The notes: a model not told the origin generated them from the sequence alone. DNA of 64,000 nucleotides from Zingiber officinale (GCF_018446385.1 NC_055996.1:132418532-132482531), one strand, 5' to 3'. Shown: positions 47,807 through 59,632, counted from the first letter of the stretch. Numbers and translations are program-made.

Positions 47807-49162
47807 TTACTTTGGCGGCCGGACGTAGGCCAGCACCGTGTACACCGTCTGCGTCGACGTGAGACCGAAGAGCAAAATCGCCGCCATCAACGCGATCACT
47901 GACCACGGATTCCCGAAGTAGTCGCGCCTCAAGATCGACATGCACTGATTATACTTCCTCTTGTAGTGCCTGTTCGCCTCCTCGAAGACAGAGGCCAGAT
48001 CCCCGTTGCCGTCATCGATCGCCGCCCCGGAACAGAGCTTGTTGAACAGCGCCGCCACTTCCTGGTTGTCCCCAAGCCCGTTGACGATGATCTCGCCCTT
48101 CTGCAACAGCGTCACGTCCTCCGGCGTGTCGATGATGCAGTCCATCAGCGAGGCGTAGCTCGTCACGTACCGGCTCACGCACTTGTACCCCTGCTCGAAC
48201 GCAATCAGGTTCCGGAACAGCGTGTCGAAGTGGCCGTTGACGGCCAGCTGCGGGATCTGCATCTTGCCGTTGTGGAACGTGATGTCGAGCATGTTCCTGG
48301 TCCGCTTCCTAGTGAACTTGACGCCGGACGTGCTCAGACGCGTTGCGCTGGGGATTGACTTCACCCGGGTCGTCCGCGGCTTGTTAGCTCGCGAGAAAAG
48401 CTTCGTCCTCGACTTTGCTTCGCCGGCGTCCTTCCTCGGGTTGATGCAGGAGTGGAAGAGGTGGAGGAGATGGCAAAAGCTACCTTTTCTGGCGCCTTCG
48501 GGAGGCAACTCCAGCTCCATGTCGGCGAACGCGGCGAAGAACTCTGCGGCGCACTTGGCGAAATCGAGCTGGCGAGGGAAGGCGTAATCGAAGAGGAGAT
48601 GGAGGAGGAAGAAGGGGATCTGGTTCTCCAGCATCAGCATGTCGCGCGCCACCACGGGGAGACTCCAAGACATGCTCGCGATGGGGTTCTGCACGGCCTC
48701 GAGCCTGCAGCCGACGCCGATCTTCCAGAGGAGGATGGTCTCGACGACGAAGCAACCGTCGAGGAGCATCATCTGGACGAAGTCGTTGCTAGAGATGGAG
48801 GCAAGGTCGTCGGCGTAGGCAGCGCGGGCGCGGCGCTCGGAGGCCTTGATGAGGCGAAGGTAGTCGACGAGGGCGTAGCAGGTGCTGCGGCCGAGGAACT
48901 TCTTGAGGCTGTGCCACTTGAGACGGTTCATGGGGAGGAGGCGGTCGACGTCGCGGTGGTAGGGGCCGAGGGAGACGACCTTGGGGTCGTAGAGCTTGGC
49001 GTCGTCGTCGCGGATGTGGTGGGGGACTCGGAAGATGGAGGCGGGGTGTGTGAGCCATGGCTCCCAGTCTGTCTCGGAGAGCTTCTGCTGGAGGGAGACG
49101 ATCCATGCTTCGTCCAAAGGGAGCCCGACGCTCTCCCAGCCAGTGAGCACTGCAGAGCCCAT
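47807..49162 (-). CDS. DUF247 (UPF0481) plant membrane protein
   Basis: An intact single-exon gene of 451 codons, the only complete host-type gene here. The start MGSAVLTGWES is supported by conservation of the same codons in two truncated copies (near 31952 and 62642). DUF247 family features: IFRVPHHIRD (residues about 44-53), SLGPYHR, FVQMMLLDGCFVVE, DMLMLENQIPFFLLH, FRNLIAFEQ and a C-terminal hydrophobic segment (ALMAAILLFGL, about residues 421-443) that probably anchors it in a membrane. A basic, Ser/Arg-rich insert lies near residues 250-285. Biochemical role unknown; in grasses, some DUF247 genes sit at the self-incompatibility loci. The coding region is strongly GC-rich, unlike its flanks. 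Confidence 0.93.
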   Translation of the reverse strand: MGSAVLTGWESVGLPLDEAWIVSLQQKLSETDWEPWLTHPASIFRVPHHIRDDDAKLYDPKVVSLGPYHRDVDRLLPMNRLKWHSLKKFLGRSTCYALVDYLRLIKASERRARAAYADDLASISSNDFVQMMLLDGCFVVETILLWKIGVGCRLEAVQNPIASMSWSLPVVARDMLMLENQIPFFLLHLLFDYAFPRQLDFAKCAAEFFAAFADMELELPPEGARKGSFCHLLHLFHSCINPRKDAGEAKSRTKLFSRANKPRTTRVKSIPSATRLSTSGVKFTRKRTRNMLDITFHNGKMQIPQLAVNGHFDTLFRNLIAFEQGYKCVSRYVTSYASLMDCIIDTPEDVTLLQKGEIIVNGLGDNQEVAALFNKLCSGAAIDDGNGDLASVFEEANRHYKRKYNQCMSILRRDYFGNPWSVIALMAAILLFGLTSTQTVYTVLAYVRPPK

Positions 49163-49930
49163 TCCGACCTCGATCTACAAAGCTTCTCCGAGATTAATTT
49201 CAACTAGAATTTAGATTTAGACGATGATCCAAGATCTGCTTTAAAGTACCAAGTTCGGAGACTACTCTTCGTCGTATACTATTTCATTTTTTTAAAGCTC
49301 TGCGTGGACTCACCGTCCAGCGGACTTAGGTAATTTTAAAAGCGAAATGGAAAATTGTTTAGAAAATTTGAGATGAAAAGTCATTTAAAAATAATAAAAA
49401 TTTATTATGCTTCGATTTTGAAACTTCTACGAAAACAATAGACCAATTTTCAATAAATGATAGACGATCCACAAGCTTCTGTTTTAAAAGTAATGTAAGT
49501 TTTTTTTAATCTAGATATTTAATTTTTATAATGTGATTAATTCTAGAAATGAACAATTCAATCCAATACAAAATAGTTGATGGAAGTTGATGATTATACA
49601 AGTGATGTGAGTTGATGATGCAGTAATATAGTTTTGATTTTTTAATAAATTAAGACCTGAGTTACTGTCCCGTCAACTTAGGTAATATAAAAATGGAAAT
49701 AAATTGCTTCTCATAGTCTCTGTTTAGAAAAAATTAATATGAGTTTTAAAAAATATATAATTATGCTTCATCTCTTGAAACTTCTACAAGAATAATCAAC
49801 TAAGTTTTAATAAACTAAAATAATAAATATTTTTTTACGTTTAAATGATTATTTTATTACATGATGATTTAATGGATTAGAATTGTCATTAAAATTGAAA
49901 TGAGCGGGACAGTAGACCATATTTACACAA
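49163..49930 (-). promoter_or_regulatory. DUF247 upstream region with an internal duplication
   Basis: The first ~75 bases upstream of the start match the leaders of both broken copies. Farther up, two related blocks, about 49300-49480 and about 49650-49810, share CTTAGGTAAT, TTATGCTTC and TTGAAACTTCTAC-type words, so a segment of about 160 bp was duplicated. No clear TATA box can be called. Confidence 0.5.
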
Positions 49931-50319
49931 GACTATTTGCGAACCAATAAACAGAGTTGGAGGAGTAATAAAAAGACTATTCATTAACAAATGTTCATAG
50001 TCTATCTTTTGTTTAGCTACTTTTTGATTCACTTGCTTTATTTATAGTTTTATTTGTGTGTGTCCAAATTCACTGTAAGAATGGATTATAAAAAGTTCCT
50101 TCACTTTCTATCGGTGTTGGAGATGGAGAAATATAGTAATTTTTTAAAAAATGATTCCTTCAATGGTCAAAGGCAAAGCTGTTCTTTAATTTGTTTTATA
50201 TTTAATATTTATTTGTATTGCATATTGATGCTCAATAAAAGGAAGGGATTGGGTTTGCCGGTTTGGTATGTGGGCATAAGAAGAAGTTAATCCAGGGAAA
50301 CATAACGTTTGGTAAAAGG

Positions 50320-50770
50320 GTTCGGTCGGGACGGGGTGGGGGTGGGTTTGTCATTCCCATCCCCGTCCTGTTTTCATTTTTTCGGGTTCGGGGATTCTCC
50401 GAACCCGAACCCACGGGTTCAGGGATTCCCCATCCCCGCCTCATTTCTAAATTTAATTTATATTATTATTATTATTTAATAATAATTATTAATGATAATA
50501 TTAATATTAATATCAATAACAATAATATTATTATTAATAATATTTTCAAAATTTTTAATATTAATATTAACACTATTATTAATATTTTTTAAAAAATCAT
50601 ATTATTATTTATTAATATTAATAATAATAATATTCGGGGCGGGTTTGGGGATGGGGATAGTATTCCCATACCCGCCCCATCCCCGAAAAATCGGGGATCT
50701 CCATCCCTATTTCGGGTTTTCCCCGTGGGGCCCCAAACCCGCGGGGAAAATTGTCATCCCTATTCGGAAA
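50320..50770. mobile_element. Inverted-repeat (MITE-like) element with GC-rich arms
   Basis: Left arm (50320-50450) and right arm (50630-50765) are inverted, both rich in CCCATCCCCG / CGGGGATGGG words. The centre is an ATT/AAT run (50460-50630). The right end, complement AGGGATGACAATTTTCCCC, is typical of abundant plant MITEs. Target duplications are not clear. Confidence 0.6.
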
Positions 50771-51165
50771 TAAGAGGTACTCAGGCATCATCAGGTTCGA
50801 AGCCTCATAGTCTACTCAGCCATAGAATCTAGAATGGCCTTAGAATCTAGTACTCAAGAATCATGTTCAGAGTCATATACATTTATCTCTCTTCATATTT
50901 GTGGAATCGACTCTAGAGGAGCCGTTGATGTAGCGATTCCATATGTTTTTAAAATCTAATACTCAAGAATTAGGTTTGAAGTCATATAATGCTAGACTTT
51001 ACAATTTGGTGTTGGGGAAGCGCAATGACGAATCTAGGGAGGAGCAGGGGTGTGCTTGAGCATCCCCTTGCTCTCGAAAAATTCCACCAGTATGTTGCAG
51101 TTTGAGGGACAACGAGAAGGAAGACAAGCTAGCATCCTCTTCCTTTTTTGTCGGGATCCGCCACT
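50771..51165. other. Unassigned sequence
   Basis: Nothing recognised. The words TCTAGTACTCAAGAATCA and TCTAATACTCAAGAATTA (about 50845 and 50965) form a short imperfect direct repeat. Confidence 0.4.
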
Positions 51166-51169
51166 AGGA

Positions 51170-51840
51170 AAACGAATATATATAGCAAATTGCTTTTCCC
51201 CCCTCCCCTGACATGCGCACCCCCTCTCCTCTCTCTCTCTCTCTCCCTGCCAAAAGACCATTCTACCCTCTATCTTTTTTGTTTTTTTTTTTTATTTTAT
51301 TTTTAATTTTTTTAATTCATACTTATATATTTTTATTTTTTATTTTTTATTTTTAATTAATTTTAATTTTTTATTTTTAATTAAATTTTTTGTAATTTTT
51401 TTATTCATACTTATATATTTTTAAAATTTTATTTAGTTTAATTTTTAAAATTAATTTTATTTTTAATTTTTTTCATTCATACTTATATATTTTAAAAATT
51501 TTATTTAGTTTATATATTTTAAAATTTTTATTTAGTTTAAATTTTTAGTCAATTTTATTTATTATTTTTCATTAATACTTATATATATTTTTAATTTTAT
51601 TTAGTTTTATTTTTTAATTAATTTTGTTTATTATTTTTTCATTAATACTTATATTTTTTTAATTTTTTTTAATTTTTATTTAGTTTTATTTTTAATTAAT
51701 TTTATTTATTATTTTTTAAAATTTTTTAATATTTATTTAGTTTTATTTCTTTAATCAATTTTGTTTATTATTTTTTTATCAAATTTTTAAAAAAATTTTA
51801 TTTTATATAATTTTTAAATTACTCCCTTCCTTTAAATTAC
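51170..51840. repeat. Left arm of a long inverted repeat (AT-rich)
   Basis: It opens with a C/T-rich block (CCCCTCCCCTGACATGCG, CTCTCTCTC, CCAAAAGACCATTCTACC) and continues as AT-rich TTTATTTAGTTTTATTTTT tandem words. The reverse complement of 53340-53955 has the same blocks in the same order. Confidence 0.65.
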
Positions 51841-51944
51841 ATTCCTAATTTGACACTTAAATTACCCGCATCCAACTATTAACACATGTAATAATCTTCT
51901 CTCCCTTTAAATGGGTCTCTCGTTACAGGACACGCGCTCATTTG

Positions 51945-53278
51945 TGGTACGAAGTTGATCCTGTCCGAAAGCTGAGTCGGACGAAGGCTGGTCGCGATGG
52001 CCTGGTTGTTGACGGAAAGTCGTGGGTGATTCGGCTCCCACGAGCGGCTGACGATGCTGCAGGCCCCTGCACACACTCAGACGATCCCCCTCCTCACGTT
52101 AGAGACCAGAACCCAGGGAAAAAGTCCCCGGATCAGGCCCTCCGACGATCAAGTCAGGTACTTTTTCCCCAAAAAACGCAAAGAGAAGGAAAAAACCGAC
52201 TGAAAGTGAAAAGTTGTGGAAAAAAGTGACGAGAGAGCGTACCCGCGTACGAGGAATCCCCTCCTTTTTATGCACCTGCCTTGCTTCCAGAACCTGCAAC
52301 CCTGTCAGAAAACGTTAGACGCTGGGCTTTGTCGTATATCCCGGACACCTGTCGTGCTGCTATTGGTCGTGAAGGCATCTTCTTGTTTAGGAACCTCCGC
52401 CTTTACACATGGGTTTTGTCTTGTAGCGAAGGACATCTGTCAGGCTACTATTGGTTATGAGGGCATCTTTTCGTTTAGGAACCTCTGCCTTCGCACACCT
52501 CATTGGTATGTAATGATTACCCTTGACGGACAATTGTGATCCTCCGACTCCTGCACAGCTTAGCTCATCCTATTTATCGCGGTCTGCATCTACCTCACAC
52601 CCCTCGACCAGATCCCACCTCTAAGCATCACCTGCCAGTCGGGCTGACTCTGAACAGCTCTGCCAATCTCGGTCTGTACCCTGCGCTTTGTATTTCCTGG
52701 CCCTCGACCGCAGGCCTGTAGATCGGGCTGTCTTTACACAGCTCTGCCGCTTCCGACCTGTGATTTGTGACTTGCACTTCCGGGCCTTCGAATCGCAGGC
52801 CTGTAGATCGAGCTGCCTCTACCCAGCTCTGCCGATTCCGATCTGTGATTTGTGACTTGCACTTCCGGGCCTTCGAATCGCAGGCCTGTAGATCGAGCTG
52901 TCTCTACCCAGCTCTGCCGATTCCGATCTGTGATTTGTGACTTGCACTTCCGGGCCTTCGAATCGCAGGCCTGTAGATCGAGCTGCCTCTACTCAGCTCT
53001 GCCGATCCCGACCTGTGCCCAGTGTTCCGCCTGTCATCTCCCTTTGTCTTTCAACTACTTTGCCCCCTTGATCGACGAGTCTGCCTGACCTCTGACTACC
53101 CCATATGCTTGCCTCTGACTGTCTAGTCAGCTTAACTATTGACTGCCGAGTCACCTTAACTATTGACTGCCAAGTCACCTTAACTATTGACCACCACGTC
53201 GTCTTGACTTTTGACCGCTATATGGCCTTGACCCTTTTCACCCTTTCCTCTTGGGCCCCTCCATTGCCAACCGTATCA
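51945..53278 (-). mobile_element. Truncated Tat element: LTR plus leader
   Basis: Homologous in outline to 9016-9976 and 30715-31751. It shares GGGAAAAAGTCCCCGGA, CTTTTTCCCC and the plus-strand end CGTATCA (53278). The 51945-52062 part matches the Tat leader (30715-30860: TTGATCCTGTCC, GAGTC, ACGAAGG). Tandem units of about 84 bp (52730-53000) and a ~26-bp GACTGCCAAGTCACCTTAAC-type unit (53090-53210) sit in the LTR. No gag remains. Confidence 0.7.
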
Positions 53279-53339
53279 GAAGTAATAGGTGCACCACCAC
53301 CAAACGCATCGGGAGCAGAATTTGGAGGCAATATTGATT

Positions 53340-53955
53340 AAGATTTCTATTTTTATATGTTTTTATGTTTTTTTGTATTCTTACATGTACTCTTCATTTG
53401 AAAAAAATATGTTTGTTCATAAGTTATGAATGTGTTCATTATTAATTGGTAGTATTTTTTTTAGTTTTAAATATAAACTAAAAATAAATAAAAGATTATA
53501 AACATGTAAAAAAATTATTGAAAAAAATAAAACTGATAAAAAATTGATAAAGAAATTGATTAAAAAATTAATAAAAAAATTAATAAAAAAATAAAATTTT
53601 AAAAAATCAATTGAAAAAATATAAGTATTATGAAAAAAATAATAAATTAAATTAATTAAAAAATAAAAACTAAATAAAATCTATATAAAATTGAAAAATA
53701 AAGTATTGATAAAAAATAATTAATTAAATTAATTAAAAAATAAAACTAAATAAAATTAAAAATATAATTGTACGAGAGTTATTTTTAAATAAAATTAATT
53801 AAAAAATTAAAACTAAATGAGAATTAAATGAAATTAAAAAAATAAAAAAAAATAAAGAGAAGGCTACATGCGTCTTTTGACCGGGAGAGAGAGGAGGTGA
53901 AGGGGATGTGTGTAAGAGGGGAGGGGGAAAAACAGCTCTCATATATATATGGAGC
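53340..53955. repeat. Right arm of a long inverted repeat (AT-rich)
   Basis: Mirror of 51170-51840, ending in GTCTTTTGACCGGGAGAG and GGGGAGGGGGAAAAACAGC. Together the arms enclose the Tat LTR, suggesting that a long-TIR (Mutator- or foldback-type) element was hit by a Tat element. Confidence 0.65.
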
Positions 53956-54159
53956 CAAATTATATTGCACTCGATTTCATAAGTCCATTGCTGGGGAATT
54001 CGGCTCGAAACCGAATGATGTACAACATTAGCAGGGTCTCATCTAACGAGGAGAGAAGTTTTGGAAGGTCATATGTAATAAGAGCGACCAATAATGATGA
54101 GCGTTAATACTCATTAATAATGAAGTGTTGCCAAGAGAGGCTGTAGACTAAAATTATAA

Positions 54160-54285
54160 TGACCATTTACATTAGTGGTCTATCCTCAAGCTAATGGATA
54201 GGTTGTAGTTATTAACAAGGGTAGTGTGCAAGGGTTGAAGACTAAAATGGATTTGAGTAAACTGGATTCCTAATCCATAAAGACT
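54160..54285 (+). pseudogene. Gypsy integrase remnant
   Basis: The plus-strand reading gives VVYPQANG, a stop, then VVVINKGSVQGLKTKMD, matching the YHPQANGQVEVxNR...LKT block at the end of the Gypsy integrase core. Only about 40 residues are readable. Confidence 0.6.
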
Positions 54286-54329
54286 CTAATAGAGGAAAAA
54301 AAACTGTCATTATATTTTTTATCATATCT

Positions 54330-54612
54330 TTTAAGGTTCGATTTTACCGCTCAAGTATATGATTCTAAATGGGAGTGTTAGGAATGGTATACTAAGATAT
54401 GATTTCACATTCAGCAAAGTAATTCATAAAAGATCATAATTCGTCATATCGACTATAGTATTCACTACCCTAGTTGAATCCAACAGCCTTAATTTTCTTA
54501 CCTAATTGATTTCAACTTCGGCTTTGAAAATTTTAAACACGTTTAGGGACTGCGACTTCTCATAAATAAGGTATAAATATGTGTATCATGAATAGTCATC
54601 TATAAAATTAAT
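54330..54612 (-). pseudogene. Copia integrase remnant
   Basis: The minus strand from about 54610 reads FIDDYS, then YTYLYLIYEKSQSLNVFK and FKAEVE, which is the first half of a Copia integrase core; stops replace the Arg of DDYSR and later residues. It lies next to the Gypsy integrase remnant but belongs to a different superfamily. Confidence 0.7.
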
Positions 54613-54659
54613 ATTGTCACGCCCTGAGGGTATAATTGTCCACCAAACTTGATGGTACC

Positions 54660-54905
54660 CCCTAGTAACATGTCAAATCCGTTTATGGCTGGGGATTTAC
54701 TAAAAAGCCCAAAAAGGTGAATAGACCCACCATAAAGGTCTATTTAGTCCGCAGTAAATGACTCGCGATAAGGATAACACCAAATCCATTTATGGCTAGG
54801 ACTTTGTCAAAAAGACAGGAGGGTGCATAGTCTACCATAAAGACCTATCTAGCCAACAACAAACAGCTCGCAGTAAAGGCGCGCCAAATCCATTGATAGC
54901 TAGTC
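54660..54905 (+). repeat. ~110-bp tandem repeat, two copies
   Basis: Units share CCAAATCCATTTATGGCTAG, ACCATAAAG and CTCGCAGTAAA-type words at 54673-54780 and 54780-54890, with a partial third. Confidence 0.65.
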
Positions 54906-54909
54906 ACTT

Positions 54910-55860
54910 GCTCAAAGTGATTTCATTGGGGCCTTGGCCCATGACACGGGAGGAGATGGATCGAGACGCTTTGGAGTCATTGGAGACTCACGAACACATG
55001 GGAGATGTGACTATGTGAGAGGCGTGGAAGAGGTGTGGGGCACTTGCTTACAAGAGACACAGGATATAGTGTGGACATTGATGTTGATGCAGACACATGA
55101 GTAGAATGGACAGAGATAGCATGCAGTGCTGGATAATACCTCAGCTTCAGTATCTGGTACTGAGGATGAGGTTGTAGCCAGCATGTGTAGAGGATACACA
55201 GATAGATGGTACATGAGTGAGCATATGTACATCACTATGGTTCCCCTTCCAGATCTGATAAGGGGTTCCAGGATCACTTTTGTATGTTTGTGCATTTTGG
55301 TGATATATTTACCTTTTCATCAAAAACATCGATGCAAAATAAAAACATGCTAACTTTTAAATACCAATGAGTGTATGTATGTTGAACATGTGAATATACT
55401 ATTCTACACAAGATAACAATTATACTATTATAACAAAACCTCATCAATTCAATGAAGGAAAGGAAATAATAAATAATGGTAGCGAAATAGGAAAATAAAA
55501 CAACTCAAACAGAAATTCAAACTCGAGTGGGACCGCCAGTCAAGACCTCTGAGCGACACAACACATCCTCTATCTGCTAACTTGAAAGTCAAAGAAAAAG
55601 CAAAGGGTGGTGAGTACAACAACTTAGTGGATATAAAAAGATAGTGCATGAACAATATAGTGTAAGGAGAGTAAATGATGCAGTCTCAAGTAATAATACT
55701 TACTATAAAAGTAAGAGTACAGACATAAAATCATCTACTAAACAAACCATAACCTAACAACGTAATCCTTGACTGACCTGCTCTACCATATATAGCCAAT
55801 GAATCAGGAGTATATACAGTACATCCAAAAACTGCTTACACAAACTCAGTACATAACAAA
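54910..55860. other. Unassigned sequence
   Basis: Short ORFs only, none recognised. Possibly LTR or leader of the retrotransposon giving the neighbouring repeats. Confidence 0.35.
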
Positions 55861-55869
55861 CATATATCA

Positions 55870-57130
55870 AGTCTTGACTGCGCGCAAACTCATGCGACCA
55901 CTATCTAATATAGTGGGCAGCATAGTTTGTAGAATCGCGATCCTACGTAGAATCGATTTAGGGTCAGGATCGGATCGGTCAGGATCGGATCGTAGAATCG
56001 TACGATCCTACCAAAAACCCTTAAAATTTTATCATACATGATTAATAATTAGAAAAAATACTTTAAAAACTCATTTACATATAAATAGATAACTAATTTT
56101 GCATATATATGCAATCATTTACACTCAACACCTTAGATTACATTACTACATGTACAAATTTAAATTAACTAGTAATTTAACTACTATTCTCACATAGTAA
56201 TAATATTTATATTTTCATATCATAAAATGAAATAATATAAAATTTCTATTAACACAATAATAATAACACATTCAACGTCAAAAATATTTCCTTGGTTTAT
56301 AAGATGATCCAATTTAAAGGCCAATAAAGCACCTAACGTACATAACAAAAGTTATTGGATCCTTTGATTCAAATATGAACGTCGAAAATAATCTTCTAAA
56401 GATTGGTTGATGTCACACAATATTAGACAATAGACATCCAAAAATTCATCATTTTGGGGGGAAAATGACAGAATATTATTGATAAAAAACTAACTCAAAA
56501 ATAATTAAATATATGTTTAAATAATTTAAAACCCTAACAAGATGAAAAAATATAATAATAAAAAATAAAATCATCTAGGCATCCGAAAATGATTTAAATA
56601 ATATTTTTTGGGTTTGAAATAGGGTGGTTAAGGATAAACTTTGAAATTTATTAAAGATCTTTGAACGAGCTTTGATTTGATATATTATAGGCCCCGTGGT
56701 TCAATCCGAGTCAAAAGTTATGACCTCTTAAAGCTTCCACCGATCCTGCTCCGATTCTGCTCCGATCCTGTTACGATCCTACCGATCCTACCGATCCTAC
56801 CGATCCTGCTGTGATCCTGCTGCGATCCTGCTGCAAAACTCGATTCTGCACGATCTTGGATCGATTTTGGGTCTTAGGATCGTAGGATCGTACGATCCTA
56901 CGATCCGGATCGCGATTTTGCAAACTATGGTGGGCAGTCAAGGTCACTGTCAGCAGACAAACTCATGCTGCCACTATATGGTTTAGTGGGTAGATAAGAT
57001 AAGGTAGCTATCTAGCTCCTTAACTACTGACTGCGAGCTGAATCACCCTACCACTATCTAGTATAGTGGGCAGTTAGAGTATATAAATGTCACTATCTGT
57101 AGGTGAACTCATGCTACCATTATCTAGTCT
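55870..57130 (+). repeat. Tandem CACTATCTAGTATAGTGGGCAG-like units, split by a hAT element
   Basis: Units with AACTCATGC, a CCACTATCTA block and TAGTGGGCAG recur near 55890, 56962, 57050 and 57105, roughly 60-90 bp apart once the insertion is removed. Each unit holds the small palindrome ACTATxTAxTxTAGT. A second pair with AACCACxAATGGGAGACAAT follows at 57238 and 57298. Confidence 0.65.
55921..56929. mobile_element. Non-autonomous hAT-type transposon
   Basis: Ends CATAGTTTGTAGAATCGCG and (complement) CATAGTTTGCAAAATCGCG, with a perfect 8-bp target duplication, GTGGGCAG (55913-55920 and 56930-56937), typical of hAT. Subterminal regions are full of CGATCC / GGATCG words. No transposase ORF. 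Confidence 0.85.
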
Positions 57131-57379
57131 AGTGGGCAAATAGAACGTGTAGCTATCTAGCTATAGATTGTAGGAGAAACGCTCTATCATGGATAGTCCC
57201 ATGGGTAGTCGTATGTATCATGATAGTTGACGACTCTCTCAACCACGAATGGGAGACAATGGTCGATAGAATATAACAACGGTCACTAATGACTCTCTCA
57301 ACCACAAATGGGAGACAATGGTCGTCATGATATAACAAAGTAATAATAAGTAGAAAATGAATAATTATATCCAATACAA

Positions 57380-58329
57380 CACTCTATAACCATAACCATA
57401 CCTTGGTCTAACCTCAATAGTGTACGTATAGACATGAGCATAAATAACAAACAAGGACTTGATATCCTATACTATAATATGATTTGACTACCAATAAGCA
57501 CAAGCTAAAATCATTAACCAGGAGTCTAGCAGGATACTCAACATCCTATATATTATGGTATGATATTATCATACATATATAAAAAAAATTAAGCATGAAG
57601 AATTATGAAACTGCATAAATATAAAATGGATCATCTCTAAGGTCAAGTAACGTAAGTATCAATTGCTCAAGCAACAATATGAATAGAATCAAGATAAGCA
57701 AATAAATACTACATAATCAATATATAAATAGATATAATCATAACTAAGATCAAAGATTTAAACAAGACAAACAGAGACTACCCACCTCAACCGTATAACG
57801 TGTTGAATGCCTTCTAGTTAAAGAGTCTACCTCGAGCTCGAATCCTCCAAAGTATTGGAAACAAAGTCAATTTAAGTAAAACAATAATCCTGACTATCAA
57901 CCTATTGTTTGATTCCTATATTAATCCATTAATCCTTCTATCAATTGAATTATAATTTAATCAAGTAACCTTAATTAATCAATTAATTATTAAACATCTA
58001 ATCCATCCATTAATTAGCCATTTAAACTAACCTAATTAACTATCTAGCTTATCATTTAAATTAATCAAATAACCTTGATTAATCATCTCATACTCTTAAT
58101 TAATAATTAATCAATCTATTAATTAATTAATTAATCCTAATTAATCAACTTCTAATTAATAATGATTCAATTAATAATAGATTAATTGTTTGATTAATTA
58201 GTTAATTCGATTAATTATATATTAACATTTTAATTAATCATTTAACTTTAGATGCATCACGTTGGGTTACATAATCCAAATCAATCGTATAATTAATTAA
58301 TTTATCTAACTTAATTACAAATCAACAAC
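57380..58329. other. AT-rich intergenic, TTAATTAATC low complexity
   Basis: The 57890-58300 part consists of TTAATTAATCAA-type words. No gene is seen. Confidence 0.5.
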
Positions 58330-58776
58330 TTAAGGGGTGTTTGGTTTAGGGGTTTGGGAATGAGGGAATGGAATAATAGAAATATATGATGTTTAGTTAA
58401 TGGGTTTGAGATTAAAAATTTGGGAATCATTTCTAAATATTTGGAAATGAACAAAACCCAATTAACTAGGTGGGTTTAGAATTCATTCATGTGAATTCCC
58501 GTGGATGGGTTTTCTTCCTGATTTTTTTTTCCTTTCCTTTATTTTCCCCTCACTGGCTTCGTGCGACACCACCATCCTCGAGACAACAGCGCCCCACGAC
58601 AACGCTTCCAACTTTGTGTGACAACAGCGTCCTCTCCGGCGCAGATCCTGAGTTGATTTCAGAGGAACAAGAACAATCGGCGTCGACACCCGAACCAAAA
58701 CCCCACCTCGCCGTCGTCTGCCGCAACAAAGCAATCGGCGTCGACACTCCGAACGTCGGCGAAATTTGAGATCAGA

Positions 58777-59374
58777 ATGAGTTCCAAAGAGAGCTACCGA
58801 GTGGAGCTTCGATCCGCCGCCTGCCATCTCAATGATCGCGGCCTCTACTGTGCCACCAAATGGTTCTCCATCCCTATCCTCGATTTCCTTGATACTATCG
58901 TAATGTCTAACCCTCTTTCCGCTCCCCAGTAGGGCTTTGGAACTCCTCGTAGATCTGGACGTTCTCCCTTCGACATCCTCGTCAGTTGTCTCCGTCCGTG
59001 CCAGTGTTGGCCCCTCTACCTCCGCGGCCAACGGCTTCCGCTCCTTCTCCCACTTGCACCCCGATGCCTCCTGTCGTCGTTGCGTCCGCTCTGACTCTTC
59101 AGCTCCCACGTCAGCCGAGGCCGCTGTCACGCCCCAAGCCGGTGTATCTTATGTCAGCACGCCTCTACCTGCCGATGATGGGTTCGACGGCGGAAGCAAT
59201 GATCGCTACCTCCTGGCCAAGTCATACTTTGACTGCCGCGAGTACTGGCGGGCCATCTACGTTCTCGAAAATCAAACTGGGAAGAAGGTCGTTTTCTTCT
59301 GCTGCTATTCCCTCTACTTGGTATGCTTTGCTCTGACTGCCCTCCCACTATTTACTGAGCTCGTTTGGTATTTG
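58777..59374 (+). pseudogene. Captured APC8 (CDC23) exon fragments
   Basis: ATG 58777 opens MSSKESYRVELRSAACHLND, the N-terminus of plant anaphase-promoting-complex subunit 8, but the frame stops after about 50 codons (TAG near 58930). In a different frame the later part carries [36 protein letters not shown] and [17 protein letters not shown] (59125-59320), also APC8. A GT...AG intron follows (about 59321-59375, GTATGC to TTGCAG), so the capture was from DNA. The stretch between, about 58930-59120, does not match APC8 that I can recognise. Confidence 0.75.
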
Positions 59375-59632
59375 CAGCGTCCTCTTCGTGCAACAACAGT
59401 TGCAATTTGTTCCTCATGTTGTTTGATGAAATGCATCCACCATGGTACTCCCAATATTGATCATGATGCAAATCCTGAGTTGATTTCAGAGTACGAAGTT
59501 TACGGCTGGCCATCACTCGTAATCTTCAAAAATGGTCAAGAGGTTCCAGAAAGTAAAAGAGAGGGTGCAATCACCAAAGTTAAGTTGAAAGAGTACTTGG
59601 ACAATTTTTTGGAATCCACATCTGTAGCCTAA
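59375..59632 (+). pseudogene. Captured thioredoxin x C-terminal fragment
   Basis: After the APC8 intron the frame reads [51 protein letters not shown] and ends at TAA (59630-59632). This is the C-terminal half of plastid thioredoxin x. The catalytic WCGPC part is missing, so no redox activity is expected. The plus-strand frame 58937-59632 joins APC8 and Trx x pieces through the unspliced intron. Confidence 0.78.

Noticed and set aside
48452-49207. Long plus-strand ORF (251 codons) opposite the DUF247 gene
   Set aside because: It is a GC-rich shadow frame of the DUF247 coding sequence, with low-complexity Glu/Val/Asp composition.
52852-53088. ORF with repeated CTSGPSNRRPVDRA-like segments
   Set aside because: It is the translation of the ~84-bp tandem repeat in a Tat LTR.
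58483-59130. Minus-strand 215-codon ORF in the Pack-type element
   Set aside because: It is antisense to the APC8-derived GC-rich part, with Arg-rich composition and no recognisable domain.
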